Below are positions 22,561-34,210 of a stretch of 64,000 bases of DNA, piece after piece. Both the position numbers and the translations under genes were made by a program. Under the pieces are notes generated by a model, which saw only the letters and a list, made by a program, of their open reading frames with translations, was not told the origin of the DNA and did not search any database. The stretch comes from Periplaneta americana (taxonomy: Eukaryota; Arthropoda; Insecta; Blattodea; Blattidae). The stretch lies in contig NC_091117.1 in assembly GCF_040183065.1 (NCBI RefSeq), positions 110,363,001 through 110,427,000 of the forward strand. Direction: 5' to 3'. The first letter of the stretch is position 1. The number at the start of each line of letters is the position of its first letter.

Positions 22561-23056
22561 AACTATTTCTTACTAATGTTTATTATTGTCACACCAACAT
22601 TACTTATCCAGTTTTCATTATTTACTTTCATGTTGTTTCATGTTCTAGATATTAATGTAATAACTATGTAAGCAATTGTATTCAATTAGAATTAGAGTCT
22701 GGCTGGGCGGAAGAGAAGGCCTACTGGCCTTAGCTCTGCCAGATTAAATAAATAAATTATTATTAAATTATTATTATGTCAGTACTGGTTCAATCGCACC
22801 CATGTAGGTGGCTTTTAGTGCCCGATGTTCTAGATCCCATTTGAGTTTAGCTGTTCTTGTTAGCATGTTTATTATCGGAGTGCATTTCTCTGCGATATAG
22901 TTAACATGTTTGTAACTATTAAAATTGCTATCGAAATAGATACCCAAGTACAGTGTTACTATAAATGATCTTTCCGATTACAAACTTGAATAATTATCGT
23001 TAGGAGACACTTAGAAACATGATATTGGTATCAATGGCAAGAGAAACTCAAATATG

Positions 23057-24235
23057 AGTCATTCCATGTCAAATCGAACACCTACGAAACATGACACCTT
23101 AGTATTTGCGCCAATTTTTTCTTATATATTCTATTGATTAAATTAAATAACCCATGTGTAATTTTTTCGGGCTGACACAATTATTTAGTCATTTATTAAA
23201 TGTTACTTTTCCTGTAAATTAGGATGCAACGTATTATGAAAATGGTTATACTGAAGATTCCATAAACCGTAGAAATTTCGTATTTATATCATTTTAAAGT
23301 GCAATAATTGCAGTATTATATACTAATTTTTAGTGTTCAATCAAAATATAAAATAGACCCCTTTTAGGGGGTTATATTTTTAAAATACGTTTTTATATAT
23401 CAGGGACTTACTTCTAAAAAGGGAAAAAATATCATTATATTCTTTGAAATATTTTACGTAGAACTGCATTGGTTTTAGAATGCTATTCGAAAAAGAAGTC
23501 GCTGTGCAAATAATTTACTGAAGGTGTGTTCGGGTCGGATTGAGTGAGACCGCGCGCCGGAACATGCAGCTGCGATAGCCGCAGCGAGAATTAGTAATAC
23601 GTTTTCAGTGGTGCGATGTTACTTTACGTAAATAAACAGATAACCTCTAGTTCTAAAAGCACGTAATGTCCCTTCAACACTTAGCAGTTTCCCTTTGATT
23701 TATCTAAAAATAATTCCTAAGTATTTCGGAGTAGGTATCGTGTTGTGTTGTGTTGTGTGCATACCAAATCAAACACCTGTATATGAAACGTGACCATTTA
23801 GTATTTGCTTAAATCTTCTAAAATATGTTCTGCAGATCAAAATAAGAGGTCTGTAATTGTTTCTGGGATCATACTTTAATATTTTACTATTTATACTCTT
23901 TTAATTATTGACAAATTCAATGCACGACGCAGTATGAAAATGCTCATTGTTAACATTCTATACATCATACATGTTGAGTGCTGGTGTCATTTGAAATGGG
24001 AACAAATGGAATATTATATTAATTGATTTATTGATGGGGTTGTTTTAGAGGGTCAATTTTTAAACAATTATTTTTACAACAGCTTATCGGTACTTTAAAA
24101 ATGCAAAAAGAAAGTATAATCTATTGTATTTTACATAGAACTACGCTGATTTCAGGTTGCTTTCGACTAAGAAATAACTTTAAAAATAATATATTGAAGA
24201 TGTGTGAGAGCTTAGTGATGATTGAGAATCGCCAG
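23057..24235 (+). repeat. Two diverged copies of a GAGTCATTCC transposon end
   Basis: Segment 23,057-23,545 starts GAGTCATTCCATGTCAAATC, close to the TIR of the element at 29,212. Segment 23,768-24,215 repeats it in the same order: CCAAATCAAACACCTG, CCATTTAGTATTTGC, then ATTTTACATAGAACTACG against ATTTTACGTAGAACTGCA. The offset is about 706 bp. A short (GTGTT)n run lies at 23,733-23,757. No matching right end is seen, so this is a tandemly duplicated left end of a dead element. Confidence 0.6.
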
Positions 24236-26337
24236 TAAAGGAGACAAACAGCCCATTCTGATAGTACGTTGATGACCAGCTGGAAATGTCCACCGATGGA
24301 CGGAAGATATCGGGACCTGTAATATAAACTGAAGTCATCAACGTACCACACAGAAGACACTCGGTCACCCACACTGTGGGCAATTCCATTGATCGCAATG
24401 CAGAAAAGAAGAACGCTTAATACAGAACCCTGTGGAGCGCCGTTTTCTTGGAGATGTTCGTTAGAAAGTATGGTGCCTACTCGAACTCGGAAATACCGCT
24501 CTGCCATGAACTTCACAATAAAAGTTGGTAGACTACCACGAAATCCCCAATCATGCAGAGTTTGCAGAATGCCATACCGCCATGTGGTATCGTAAGCCTT
24601 TTCTAGATCAAAGAAGACCGCCACAAGATGTTCATTCTTAAGGAAAGTATCTCTAATGGCGGTCTCTAGCCGAACAAATTGGTCTGCGGCTGATCTGTGC
24701 TTACGAAAACCACATTGGATGCTAGATAATCGGTTTTCCGATTCGAGTACCCACATAAAGCGTTTGCTTATCATTCTTTCCATAACCTTGCATACGCAGC
24801 TGGTGAGAGAAATTGGTCTGTAGTTTCCAGACAAAAAAGGATCCTTTCCCGGTTTCTGGACGGGGATTACAATGGCGGAACGCCAAGCAGATGGAAAGAC
24901 CCCCTCAGTCCAGATTCTGTTACACATTGCCAGAAGAAAGGATTTTCCAGCTGGCGGAAGATGGCGAAGCATACGGTTATGGATGTTATCAGGACCAGAG
25001 GAAATGTCAGGGGATGTGTCTAGTGCCGCCTCCAGCTCCTCGGATGAGAACGGTGTATTGTAATACTCTGTGTTATCTGATATAAAATTGAGGTTTCGTT
25101 TTTCCGCAGCATCTTTGATTTTCAGAAATTCCGGGTCATAGTTATTTGAGCTGCTAATCTGTGCGAACGAGGTAGCGAATATTTCTGCAATTTCAATTGG
25201 ACTGTTGGTCGTTACTCCATTGCTTATTATTCCCGGAATTACAGAACTACGTTTCCCCATTATTCGACGGACTTTGTCCCATACGATGTTAAATGGCACA
25301 TTCCTTTTCATTGAATTGACGTAGTTTGTCCAGGACGTCTTCACAGAATTGCATACAGTGCGACGAGCTTTTGCTCGAAGACGTTTGAACTGGACAAAAT
25401 TTTCTTGGGTCGGATGGCGCTCAAATTGGCGTAAGGCACGTCTGCGGTCTCGGATTGCATCTCTGCAGGCATCCGACCACCAGGGGACAGAGAAGCGTTT
25501 TGGCCTGCAGGACGACCGGGGGATAGATAATTCCGCTGACTTGATAACCATATTTGAGAAATGGTCTACTACGGAGTCCACACTTTCATGTCCGTCATCA
25601 TCGAATGATATGGACTCCGAAAATCCGACCCAGTCCGCCATTTTAATAACCCAGTTTCGAGATCGATATTCCGCAGGACGTAAAGCGGACATACGCATTC
25701 GGATGGGGTAGTGGTCACTACCATATAGGTCGTGAATCACAGACCATTCGAAATGCGCGGACAAAACTGGGCTACAAATGGAGATATCTATCATGGAATA
25801 TGTACCATAAGCCAAGGAGAGGTGTGTTGCTTCCCCTGAATTCAGGGTAACAAAATTTAGACGGGTACATACCTCTGCTATTTTATTTCCTCTGTCGTCA
25901 TCGGAATTTGAGCCCCAAGAGTGGTGGGATGCATTGAAATCCCCCAATAAGAGGTATGGTGCAGTTACCTGTGAAAGAATATGTTGAATTTCAAGCACTG
26001 TAAATGGTGTATCTGGGGGCATATAAACGGAGACTATTGAAAACTCTATGGTAGGTAAGGTTATTCTGGCAGCTATGCATTGATGAGGGCTGTTAATGTT
26101 GAGAACAGAGGAAAAGATACTCTGGCGGAGAAGGTGGGCACAACCTCCGTTAGCACGAATACCGGCGAGATGGTCATACCGGTAAACATAATATCCCGAG
26201 ATTTTAAGGGGATGTTCAGGTCGGAGGTGTGTCTCTTGTAGACATAAAATAGTAGGGTTCTCACGATAGATCAATTGCTGTAGTTCTGTATATCTGCTGA
26301 GTACACCGTTCACATTCCATTTTACGATTACAGTCAT
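24232..26337 (-). pseudogene. LINE ORF2: APE endonuclease and reverse transcriptase, 3' truncated
   Basis: A long frame of about 700 codons starts MTVIVKWNVNG. The endonuclease has the catalytic landmarks WNVNG, CLQETHL, LLGDFNASHHSWGS and GSDHYPI. The RT has NYRPISLTSCVCKVMERM, CGFRKHRSAADQFVRLE, FFDLEKAYDTTWRYGIL, ENGAPQGSVLSVLLF and SSVWYVDDFSLY. YVDD stands where YADD is usual and retains both aspartates. Past QLVINVLSEWA the frame runs into unrelated sequence, so the RT thumb and C-terminus are lost. The part that remains has no internal stop. It starts 28 bp after the ORF1 stop. Confidence 0.92.
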
Positions 26338-26365
26338 TATGTGGATCTAAATTATCATGGTGTCT

Positions 26366-27639
26366 TTACGGGTGATTTTCTCTTCTTATCTTTTCTAGGA
26401 TTTCGTGCCGTTGACTGAGACTGCTTAGCCTTCGACCGTAGGGATTCACTCGCAGATCGCAGCACGCCCGATCGTGATCTTGATCGAGACCGTGATCTCG
26501 ACCCGTCACCCGAACAGGGAGAACCACGTCGCGGAGATCACCTGGCGTAGAGTTTTTCTCTGTCGCCACGGTAATAATCTTTTTTGGAATGTAAGGCCTT
26601 ATATCAAGGCCACACGTGTCGTCTGACTCAGCAGTCTGAGTGGCAACGTCTACATACGTCTGGGTTGCTCTTTCAACATTCTGTCCCAGGTATACTAAAA
26701 AGAGGTGGCGTTTGCGTAGATACATCCATTGCTTGTGTTGCCTTTTGCAATACTGCTGCATAGGACTCTTCCGTCGCCTTTTTCTGTTGATCTAAAATAC
26801 GCTTACGCGCCTAGAAAAAAGTAATATTTTGTCTGACTCTCAGTTTTGGATATCCTTCTCGACCATATACTTCGGGTAATTTTTAGAATTGGAGGCGTGG
26901 TCCCCAGAACAATTCACACAGTGCTCGGCGCTGGCACACGGGGATTCACCACGGTCAGCACCGCCGCACTTTGCACATACGATGTTTGTGCAACGTTTTT
27001 GCGTATGTCCGAGCCGTTGGCACCTAAAGCACCGCATTGGGTTCGGCACATACGCAGAACTGGGACACGCTCGTAGCCGACAAGGATGTATTCTGGTAGG
27101 ACAGGCTTTTCGACGGTCAAAAAGACAGTGCTCAGGGGAATAGTCTGATCGTCCCGTTTACATATTAAACGGTAAGCCTCGGACACAGACTGCTCCGCCA
27201 ATTCTAGTTGGATCTCTTCATCAGACATACCGTCCAAAGAATCCGTATGCACTACACTCCGCGTGGTGTTCAGCGAGGAGTGCCGTTCGACTTTAATAGG
27301 GTAAGACTCTAGCAACTTCGCTTTCAACAGCGTCGCACTCTGTTTTGGAGATACTGTTTCGACGAGGAGACTACCGTTGCGTAGGCGAGTTGTATTTTTG
27401 ACGTTCCCAACGAGTCCGTCGAGTGCGCGTCTCACGTAAAATGGACTAATGTGCGTCATTGTCTTTTCTGTTCCGTCCAAGGTGATACTGATAAACTTCG
27501 GAGGCGGCACTTTGACAGTTACTTTCTCAGGGTCCAAGTCCATAGCAGTTTTCGTCATAATATGACCACCAGTCGTATCAATTCCTGTCTTCTGTCTTTT
27601 TATTTTTTTCTCTGAGGGAGAACAGGAGCGCGAAGACAT
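26366..27639 (-). pseudogene. LINE ORF1 (gag-like, CCHC zinc knuckles), frameshifted
   Basis: The ORF starts MSSRSCSPSEKKIKRQK and contains FYVRRALDGLVGNVKNTTR and SVSEAYRLICKRDDQTIP. A frameshift near 27,060 leads to the zinc knuckles CFRCQRLGHTQKRC, CAKCGGADRGESPC and CVNCSGDHASNSKNYP. A stop near 26,840 and another frame change precede the last piece, MQQYCKRQHKQW to KIRRENHP. ORF1 proteins bind LINE RNA and package it. Three disruptions make this copy non-functional although ORF2 looks fresher. Confidence 0.82.
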
Positions 27640-28600
27640 TTTTGAACTGCCCCCCCTACGGAACCGTCGGCGTCAGCCTGCCACCGCGGGGGGGGCGGAA
27701 GAAAAGGACCCCCCCCCACAGCCCGTTCCCAAGCAACCCACTTCACGCAAGTTACCCTTCAAACTGGACATTACACACCTAATGGCAACTTTTACACCAG
27801 CGGCGTGCCGCAATTTTATGCCCCTACCACGGGAATAACCGCCCGTGGCTCCTCACTCTACACTGAATACAAGTGCCGGACCATTCGGGTAACTCCGACC
27901 CACATCCCAAAGCCGGAGTAATCCGAGACCGCACGCAGCTTCAGGGGGCTTGTGGTTGATTACACTGCGACATCCATTAGTCAGCGGTAACAGGTCGGGG
28001 CGACATATTCGCCCCGGCAAGCAGAGTCGGTCACCGGGATGTTTAAATCGCCCCGGGCCCCACTGGGGCTCTACGTGAGTGTACTTGACATCTGGTCCGG
28101 GCTCGGCACCTAAACTTGCATATAGGGGCAGTATGAAGGGTCCACTATTGCTTCGTTGCTGGGCGCCCTGTCGGGCCGCACAAGTTGGAAGTCGTGCTCG
28201 AAACCGTGGGGAAGGACCACGGAGATAGGAAAGATCCCCGCTGGTGAGACGGGAGTTGTAAGCCTAAGATACTTATCCTAATAATGTATATAAAAACTAG
28301 AAGAGGAAGAAGAATGTAACCTAGCAAGGCATCCTTAACAAATCAGTCCCGTCATTATGGCGGACGTGGCAAAACAAACAGAGGGGATGGAGAAGTGAAA
28401 ATGGCTGTGATGATGTTGTGGGCGTTCCGGATGCAATGGTGGCCGGCGAGGAGAAATACAGCGATGAAAAAGATGAGAGAATGAAAAGGGCTGGGTGGTG
28501 ATAAGGCGATTAATGTCCGAAAAGAAAAGCACGAGAGCCACCATTGCATCCCCCGGTCACCAACTTGGCGGAACCCACCTCGACCGGACAACGATGTAAA
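27640..28600 (-). promoter_or_regulatory. GC-rich 5' UTR of the two-ORF LINE
   Basis: This region is strikingly richer in GC than its surroundings and holds long C and G runs (for example near 27,690-27,720). It lies just upstream of ORF1 and is where an internal LINE promoter would sit. No promoter motif was identified. The role is inferred from position. Confidence 0.55.
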
Positions 28601-28609
28601 AAGCCATGT

Positions 28610-29207
28610 TATACTGGGTAAAAAACATTCAAATCTTAGAAAAAAACTTGTATAATTTTGGCAACATGTATTTAATTATCACGCATGATTATGGATATGT
28701 GAATTACTTAAATTGCATTACTCGTCCATCATTCAATTCATATCTTGATTATATTTTCCTAAAAACTGGAAATAATTTAAAATTTATATCTGGAGTTTAC
28801 GCATAACATATCATTATATCACTTTTGAATTGTTGCTAATCAGTAATAATAGTATTACAGGGGAGAAACTGAACCTACAGATAATTATAAGCTAATTAAA
28901 AATCATAAAATCTTAATATCTCACATCAATAGTATGGCTTGGGAATCTATATTCAGCAATGAAGACGCAGATACACGTTTCCATAATTTTGTTTATAAAA
29001 TACTCCGTAACATTATTTGTAAAATATTCTAATCGTCTCCCTCTCAAATGTTCAAGTACGTAGAAAACAATTAACCCTTGGATTACCACAGGTATTGTTA
29101 AATCAATACAATCCAGGGATATGTTAGCTAAGCAAGTTAAACGTGACCTACAAAACATGGTTTTATTAAATTCTTACAGAAATATATAGAAATATACTCA
29201 CTAGTGT
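28610..29207 (+). pseudogene. LINE endonuclease/RT junction fragment, target of the 29,212 element
   Basis: The plus strand reads THDYGYVNYLNCITRPSFNS and YLDYIFLKT, the end of an APE endonuclease. It then gives NPWITTGIVKSIQSRDMLAK and LLNSYRNI, the linker before the RT. The reading resumes after the 29,212-31,933 transposon as IRKRRIKYYSEK (31,936-31,970), exactly the block expected next. It is decayed by stops. Confidence 0.75.
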
Positions 29208-29211
29208 AATA

Positions 29212-31933
29212 GAGTCATTCCACGTCAAACCGCACAAAATTATACAAATTTTGACCTTAATATTTCTCATTGGGTTTATATTTTTTTACCAACTCTATGG
29301 GTCTAATAAACCAACAGGTGTGTTTTTATTTCCTCCTAAATCTACACGTTTTTAAAATGTTAAAATTCCTTAAAAATGTCGCGCAATGCAACATTTAAAG
29401 CGTCATATTTCCGAGGATATTTATGTTAAATTAAAAAAAAAAAACATTTAAAATCTTAAAGTAGTGTCTTTTGTTAATTATTTTCTAACTAATTTTTAAT
29501 ATAATTATTACATTTTTTTATGATTAAGTTTTTAAAAGTTAGATATCAATGTGAAATAGCCGCATTAAAAATTAAAAAAAATGCCTACTAGATGCACTGA
29601 AGTATTCTTAATACTTCCAGAAAATATCACAACGGGATCTCCAATAGTTTAATGGAAATTTAAATACTTACAAAACAATGTGTAGCGGTCGGTGCAGCAG
29701 CAGTGGACGAGAAGCGGTGAAGCGCGCTGGGAGATTTATCGGCGCTGAATGATCGACTGAACGTTGCAAGATTACATCCAGTACGGATCAAGTCACTCGA
29801 GGAAACACTGCTAATTTACTTATTATGATATCTTCAAATATTTGTAGGCCTACATTATGCTTTTTTAACGTTTGTTTTCATTCACATTACACTTTAAATT
29901 TTCATTCGCCTACCGTCTTTCTCGAACGAAAATTGTTTTACTAAATCTTCAGTTTCTGACAATGGAATGAAAGATTGTAATTTTAATGTACCAGTTATTG
30001 GTTTTAGATTGTGGTATCTGGCCTGCAAATTTTCAATGTGGTTTTTGTGCTTATTCAATGGACAAAATATAAATGACACATTATAATTTTTTTTTTGTGA
30101 CTAATCAATTTTTTTCTTTTTTGGTGTTGTTATAGGATCTTGTATAGGCTGCTCTCGTGGCAAATCTTTAACAGTTCCTCCAATGACACCACACAGACTA
30201 TTACCATGCGACATTGCAAAGAATTGTCATTCAGCACTAATTCCATAATCGTCTTCATGTAAGCAATTATTTTCAAAATTCTTTTTGTTTTTGTATTGTT
30301 AACTTGATCCATCGGAAAAGGAAATGATTTTGTTTTCGTATAGTTGAATTCTTGCTTTAAGAAATTGATTGCTTCGGATTGAAAAAAAGTGAAAGGAATC
30401 GGTGTCATGTTTCATGCTTTCTGACATGACAACAATACTTTTGTGACGAATTTCTGCATCTCCTTTGAAATATGCTACGAAAGGATATATTGTATCTTGG
30501 CATTTATTCCAATGCTCACTTTGTACTGAATCTTGTATTACAAATGAATAATTTTCAGAAAAGTCTGTAATTTTCAGGTTGTACATTTTCTTTGCAATCC
30601 GTCAAAAATATAATATGGCTGACTTTTGAAGGGATGACGACGCATCTTCTACATGAAAAATTTTACTTGCTAGGGAGCCTTTTACTTTTTTAAACTTTTC
30701 ACGGGGATATCGTTTTCGTTGTAGTTTTCTTTTCTTGATAGGGGATTCTATTGACACCAAACTCTTGTTTAATTCCTCAATATTGGTGATTTCTAGCGCT
30801 GTATCCATAGAACTGCTAGAAGAAGAACTGGGATAATCACTCTCTCTGTCCGCATTTTCATTTAATTAATGTTTACTAATATCACAAGAACTACCACTTG
30901 ACCTATCCGGAAGTAGGTAGATTTTTTACGGAATGAATCACATATTCGCACATGCAAAGACTCCTTTATCAATAAATCGCGACTTATGCGTCTTATTGTT
31001 CTTTTCTTTTTAAAAGCGTGATTAGGAAGGTCAATTGGATTTAAACACTTGTTATATATTACGCGATTTTTACCTTCACTCATGTTGTATATAAGTCACG
31101 TCACTCCTTGAAATTCAAACCTTGACTGATTATTTTTCTCTTCTATATTTTGTCTCCTGCCATCTGTTTACTGCCATAATGTTTACTGCCTTACCCAGCC
31201 TTGCTATCGTTAAACACTTGGCTATATTACAACATAAACATACAGCATTGTGAAGTTCTCCCCCTCTTATCTGTGCTGACAATAAGAAAATAACTTTAGA
31301 TATTTACTGTTCCTTACGGTATTAATCATTTGATGAATGAATGCATTTCTTTTGTAGTGCGGCGAGATCAATTATCATATCAAACGGGGGATTTCGTAAA
31401 ACTGTCCGCGGGCAGCCTTCTAGCCTATGTCTGCAAGTAGTTCATTAGCTGGGAATCGGGAGCGCGTGCATGCCTCTGGAAAATAAATTGTTACAAATGT
31501 ATGTGTGCAGATCCCACATTTCTAAATGCAGTAGTTTACAGATAATACATCAGGGAACAAGTCTATAATATGTTTAGATTTTTAACTTGGATATTTAATA
31601 AGGTAATTTGGTATGAAAAAGAAATGATTTAAAAATAGGCCTAATTTTAAATTTATTTGTGATAGGGCTAATGAAATAAAAAGTGTTGTATTTAGTCTTT
31701 AAAATGCTCCAAGCCGCAAATCTCAATTATTTGTAGACACAGTGAGTTTATATAACAGTGCGTGCATAATTTGCGTAATTTCAGATAGTCATAACTACAC
31801 AAATAATTAATAATTGTGAAAATAAAACAATACCAGTCTCCTTATTTGATGTCTGGAAATCATGAAAAAAAAAAATCGACAATTTCCGAGAAGGTCCTGT
31901 TTTATTGCTGTGCGAGTTGACGTGGAATGACTC
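29212..31933 (-). mobile_element. Unclassified DNA transposon, 17-bp perfect TIR, AATA TSD
   Basis: GAGTCATTCCACGTCAA at 29,212-29,228 is mirrored exactly at 31,917-31,933, with weaker pairing for about 10 more bases. AATA flanks both ends (29,208-29,211 and 31,934-31,937). The insertion splits a LINE frame that reads through when it is removed, which proves the boundaries. The 2,722-bp element carries one gene on the minus strand. The 5'-GAG ends and 4-bp TSD agree with what I recall of the Sola superfamily, but the assignment is inference. Confidence 0.9.
29888..31083 (-). pseudogene. DFSENYSF-family putative transposase, copy 2
   Basis: The gene starts MSEGKNRVIYNKCLNP at 31,083. Blocks follow in order: NKSLVSIESPIKKRKLQRKR, YNLKITDFSENYSFVIQD, VQSEHWNKCQDTIYPFVAYF, SIVVMSESMKHDTDSFHFF, IISFSDGSS, QYKNKKNFENNCLHEDDYG, ISAE then FFAMSHGNSLCGVIGGTVKD, and KPITGTLKLQSFIPLS to a stop at 29,888. 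Counting between blocks, Asp(DFS) and Asp(SDG) are 84 apart, and Glu(SAE) follows 27 later. A DDE-type triad is plausible but unproven. In-frame stops (a TAA after SDGSS, a TGA after SAE) and several frameshifts inactivate it. The same blocks occur at 7,430-8,570. Confidence 0.75.
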
Positions 31934-31995
31934 AATAAGGAAACGGAGAATCAAATATTATTCTGAAAAAAAAAAAAAACAAAAACAAAAAATTA

Positions 31996-32108
31996 TGGCC
32001 TTCTGCGGAACATATCGTACAGTTACGGAAGAAAAAACTGGCCAATGAACAGCAAAACTCGTAATGTTACTTATGCCGGTTTTGTTGTGATTATCACAGT
32101 ACAGAGTA
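31996..32108 (+). repeat. Dispersed repeat, inverted partner at 41,567-41,656
   Basis: About 90 bp including GTACAGTTACGGAAGAAAAA, CAGCAAAACTCGTAATGTTA and GTTGTGATTATCACAGTA are present in reverse complement near 41,567-41,656 with only a few differences. It may be the end of a transposon or a small repeat family. Confidence 0.75.
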
Positions 32109-32692
32109 CTGTTTACTCGAAGTTGCTGGACTAGGAGAGAAAGGCTTTCGTACTGTTTCTGTTCACATTCTATAAGGTTGAAACTCTCGTGGTTTTGTCG
32201 ATGTACAGAAATTTGTTATTTAATTGTTTTTACCAGTACGAGGAATGTATTGATTTCATTATCAACTCCTCTGTTCGTCTCTCTTTACTCTATAAACACA
32301 CGGTACTTCATTTATTTATGGTTTATTTTTACTTTAATATCTTCTTGGCAAAACATACGACGAAGAGTAGGCCTAAACAAAATTGAGATAGATACAATAC
32401 ATACGAACTTAATGGTAAGATGATATAGACGTGAACAGTTAGTTAAAGTAGAATAAATATAAATTGATTAAGGTAATCCAATACAAATTATATAAGTGAA
32501 CATTCAGTTAAATTGAAATAAATAAATACCTATAAATTACTTTCGGTAAACAATTAGTAATGAGGGAAGAGAAACACAAATAGATTTGTTAGTTAGAAAT
32601 AATTTTTGTGCAATTTAGGAAAACGTTTGATTATATAAGTGATTCTAGTGTTTACTAGAACCTATTTATTTATTCTATTATTAATGCTACAG

Positions 32693-32879
32693 GGTGCTAT
32701 TCATAGACATTTCCCTAGCCCGGGCTACGAGCGAGCTAAACAGGATTCACATCACATCACATCACATCGTATCGCATCGCATCGCATCGCATCGCATAAC
32801 TGGTTTATGAATACGAAAACGTTAGTTCGCTGATCATCCACCGAAAGCCCGCGCTAAGAATGTCCATGAATACGGCCCA
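32693..32879. mobile_element. GGGCCGTATTCAT-type MITE with pentamer repeat
   Basis: The left end GGGTGCTATTCATAGACATTT and the right end, as reverse complement GGGCCGTATTCATGGACATTC (each shortened by a base or two from the visible match), form imperfect TIRs. ACA flanks both sides, a possible 3-bp TSD. A (CATCA)n/(CATCG)n pentamer tract fills 32,746-32,798. Confidence 0.7.
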
Positions 32880-33023
32880 CAATGTTTATTTTTGTTCCAA
32901 AAAAAGAAAAGAAAAATACATTCCTGAAGTAAAATAATTAATGATGAATGTTCTTTATATCACAAATTAAAATGTTCTTCTACCTATGTAGTTCTAGTTA
33001 TATACAACAGTTTTCTTCTGGAT

Positions 33024-33209
33024 TTAATAACTTGTCCATAAACCGTTGACATTGATCACTGCATCCATTCTTCTACTTACAGAATTAACAAGGCTTTGGA
33101 TATAGACCTACTATATCTATCTGACAATGCAACATCATCCCAAACATCTGCAATGAGATTCCACAATTCATCTGCAATCCTAGGACACCGACTCTGTAGT
33201 TACACATTT
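33024..33209 (-). pseudogene. Tc1 transposase, C-terminal piece
   Basis: The minus strand ends SLVNSVSRRMDAVINVNG, LWTSY and a stop at 33,024. This is the classical Tc1 C-terminus (LVxSxxxRxxAVIxxxG). It is separated from the rest of the gene by the 33,211-36,434 transposon, and the junction falls just after EVQRNV. Confidence 0.8.
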
Positions 33210-33990
33210 AGGCCGGGTGCACACAGAATCAGACGCGACGCGACACGGCGCGGCGCGACGCTACGTTTTGCTTTACAACGCCTCGCGACAGCTGATTTGC
33301 TGGGTGTGTGGGTTTGGAAAACTGGCCTAGGCTAGAAAATGGCGTCAATAATAGAGGACTATCTATATGAAAAATTCTATTGTATTTGCTTATTATTTCT
33401 TAAGGACGCAAGCTCCTAAAAATCTATACGATTGAAAGAGTCTTAAAATTAAAATGTACTGCACAAACGTCATTTTTTATGTTTATGACTACTTCACGAC
33501 TCACAATAAAGAAAAATAATATATTAAATCAATAATGAGTGATAATATAGAGCAGAGAATTAGGCTTACTACAAATTACACTGGTCAACAGTCATATTGC
33601 GCCAGACATAAAACTAACAAATTCTTACTAATTTCGACCTCCTGAATTAATAAATGACAAGCAAAATGTTCCATCACTTCGGGTTTTCAGATGCACAATA
33701 TAATTAATTTTCTATGCATTTTATTTAAAAAATCACCGTATTTCGTGTGTAACTATTTTGTTTTACAAATGTGAAGACCCATTATGTGAAAACAATATTA
33801 GTATAAGTAGGGCACCATGTTAGAAGCACTTGTAGAAAGGGAAATTATTTTGTTGCCCTTCTACGAGTCTATTTCGAGGGAGTGAAACAGGTTCGCGGTA
33901 TAAATTCACTTGAGTTTACCTGATTTTACTTGAGATGTGCATTTCTTTCACGGTGAGCTTTAATTACATTACTGTAGTTTATATTTTGCA

Positions 33991-34210
33991 ATATATCACC
34001 ATGTCAAAACCACCGAACAACAATTTACGAAGCGCCATAACAAGGCTAGCAGTTCACGGTTTTCACCACAAACTGTGCAGAAGATCAGAGTACCACGAAC
34101 CTTCCCCCGAATGCGTGTGCAAACTGTGCTACGAAGTGTGTCCAAAATATCATTTTAGTAAATGTGTGAATAGAACGAAGTCACTAATGGAATATAGTAA
34201 AGAAAAGTAA
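33991..34210 (+). CDS. Small cysteine-rich ORF inside the GC-TIR transposon
   Basis: This open frame of about 73 codons starts MSKPPNNNLRSAITRLAVHG and has CVCKLCYEVCPKYHFSKC, a possible zinc-binding cluster. I do not recognise the family. It lies upstream of the main protein remnant on the same strand and could be the N-terminal domain or an accessory ORF. Confidence 0.35.

Larger units (their letters stand above)
21232..22770 (+). mobile_element. 5'-truncated Jockey/CR1-like LINE inserted in LINE 2
   Basis: The element starts inside the RT at DFSKAFDSVDIDLL and ends with GGCTGGGCGGAAGAGAAGG, CCTTAGCTCTGCCAG and a TTAAATAAATAAA end, typical of insect Jockey-like 3' ends. An (AT)n run of about 70 bp (22,390-22,460) and an (ATT)n run (22,522-22,559) lie in its 3' UTR. 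Removing it rejoins the minus-strand LINE 2 between EPVLT and YGAPIW. Confidence 0.85.
15603..23055 (-). mobile_element. LINE 2, split by four other elements
   Basis: One minus-strand LINE can be followed from right to left through pieces separated by insertions. RT end: TVLYLGIYFDSNF and KHVNYIAEKCTPIINMLTR (22,770-22,960), continuing across an inserted LINE to KYGAPIWKKVL and LRKYQRVQRLMN (20,929-21,231). RNase H: YTDESKIGGKFGAAAVI (near 19,690), NTDSKVTLDTLEN (near 19,480) and VKAHVRLLGNEMADRLAKKA (near 19,340). C-terminus: VAGHGFTRSYLHRFKIIPAP (near 19,080). Its 3' end is at 15,603. The inserts are piggyBac, a MITE, a DUF4817-type element and a plus-strand LINE. Clade and tail match LINE 1. 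Confidence 0.85.
24236..28600 (-). mobile_element. I/Jockey-like LINE with two ORFs, 3' truncated
   Basis: On the minus strand a GC-rich 5' UTR (about 27,640-28,600) is followed by a gag-like ORF1 with zinc knuckles and an ORF2 with endonuclease and RT. The copy breaks off inside the RT at about 24,236, where the transposon-end fragment begins. It therefore lacks its thumb, tail and 3' UTR, and no TSD can be defined. Confidence 0.85.

Noticed and set aside
25349..25711. 120-codon plus-strand ORF
   Set aside because: It is the antisense shadow of the endonuclease-RT linker of the LINE ORF2 on the minus strand.
28145..28591. Several minus-strand ORFs in GC-rich sequence
   Set aside because: They lie in the 5' UTR of the two-ORF LINE, share no motif with any protein and owe their length to GC content.
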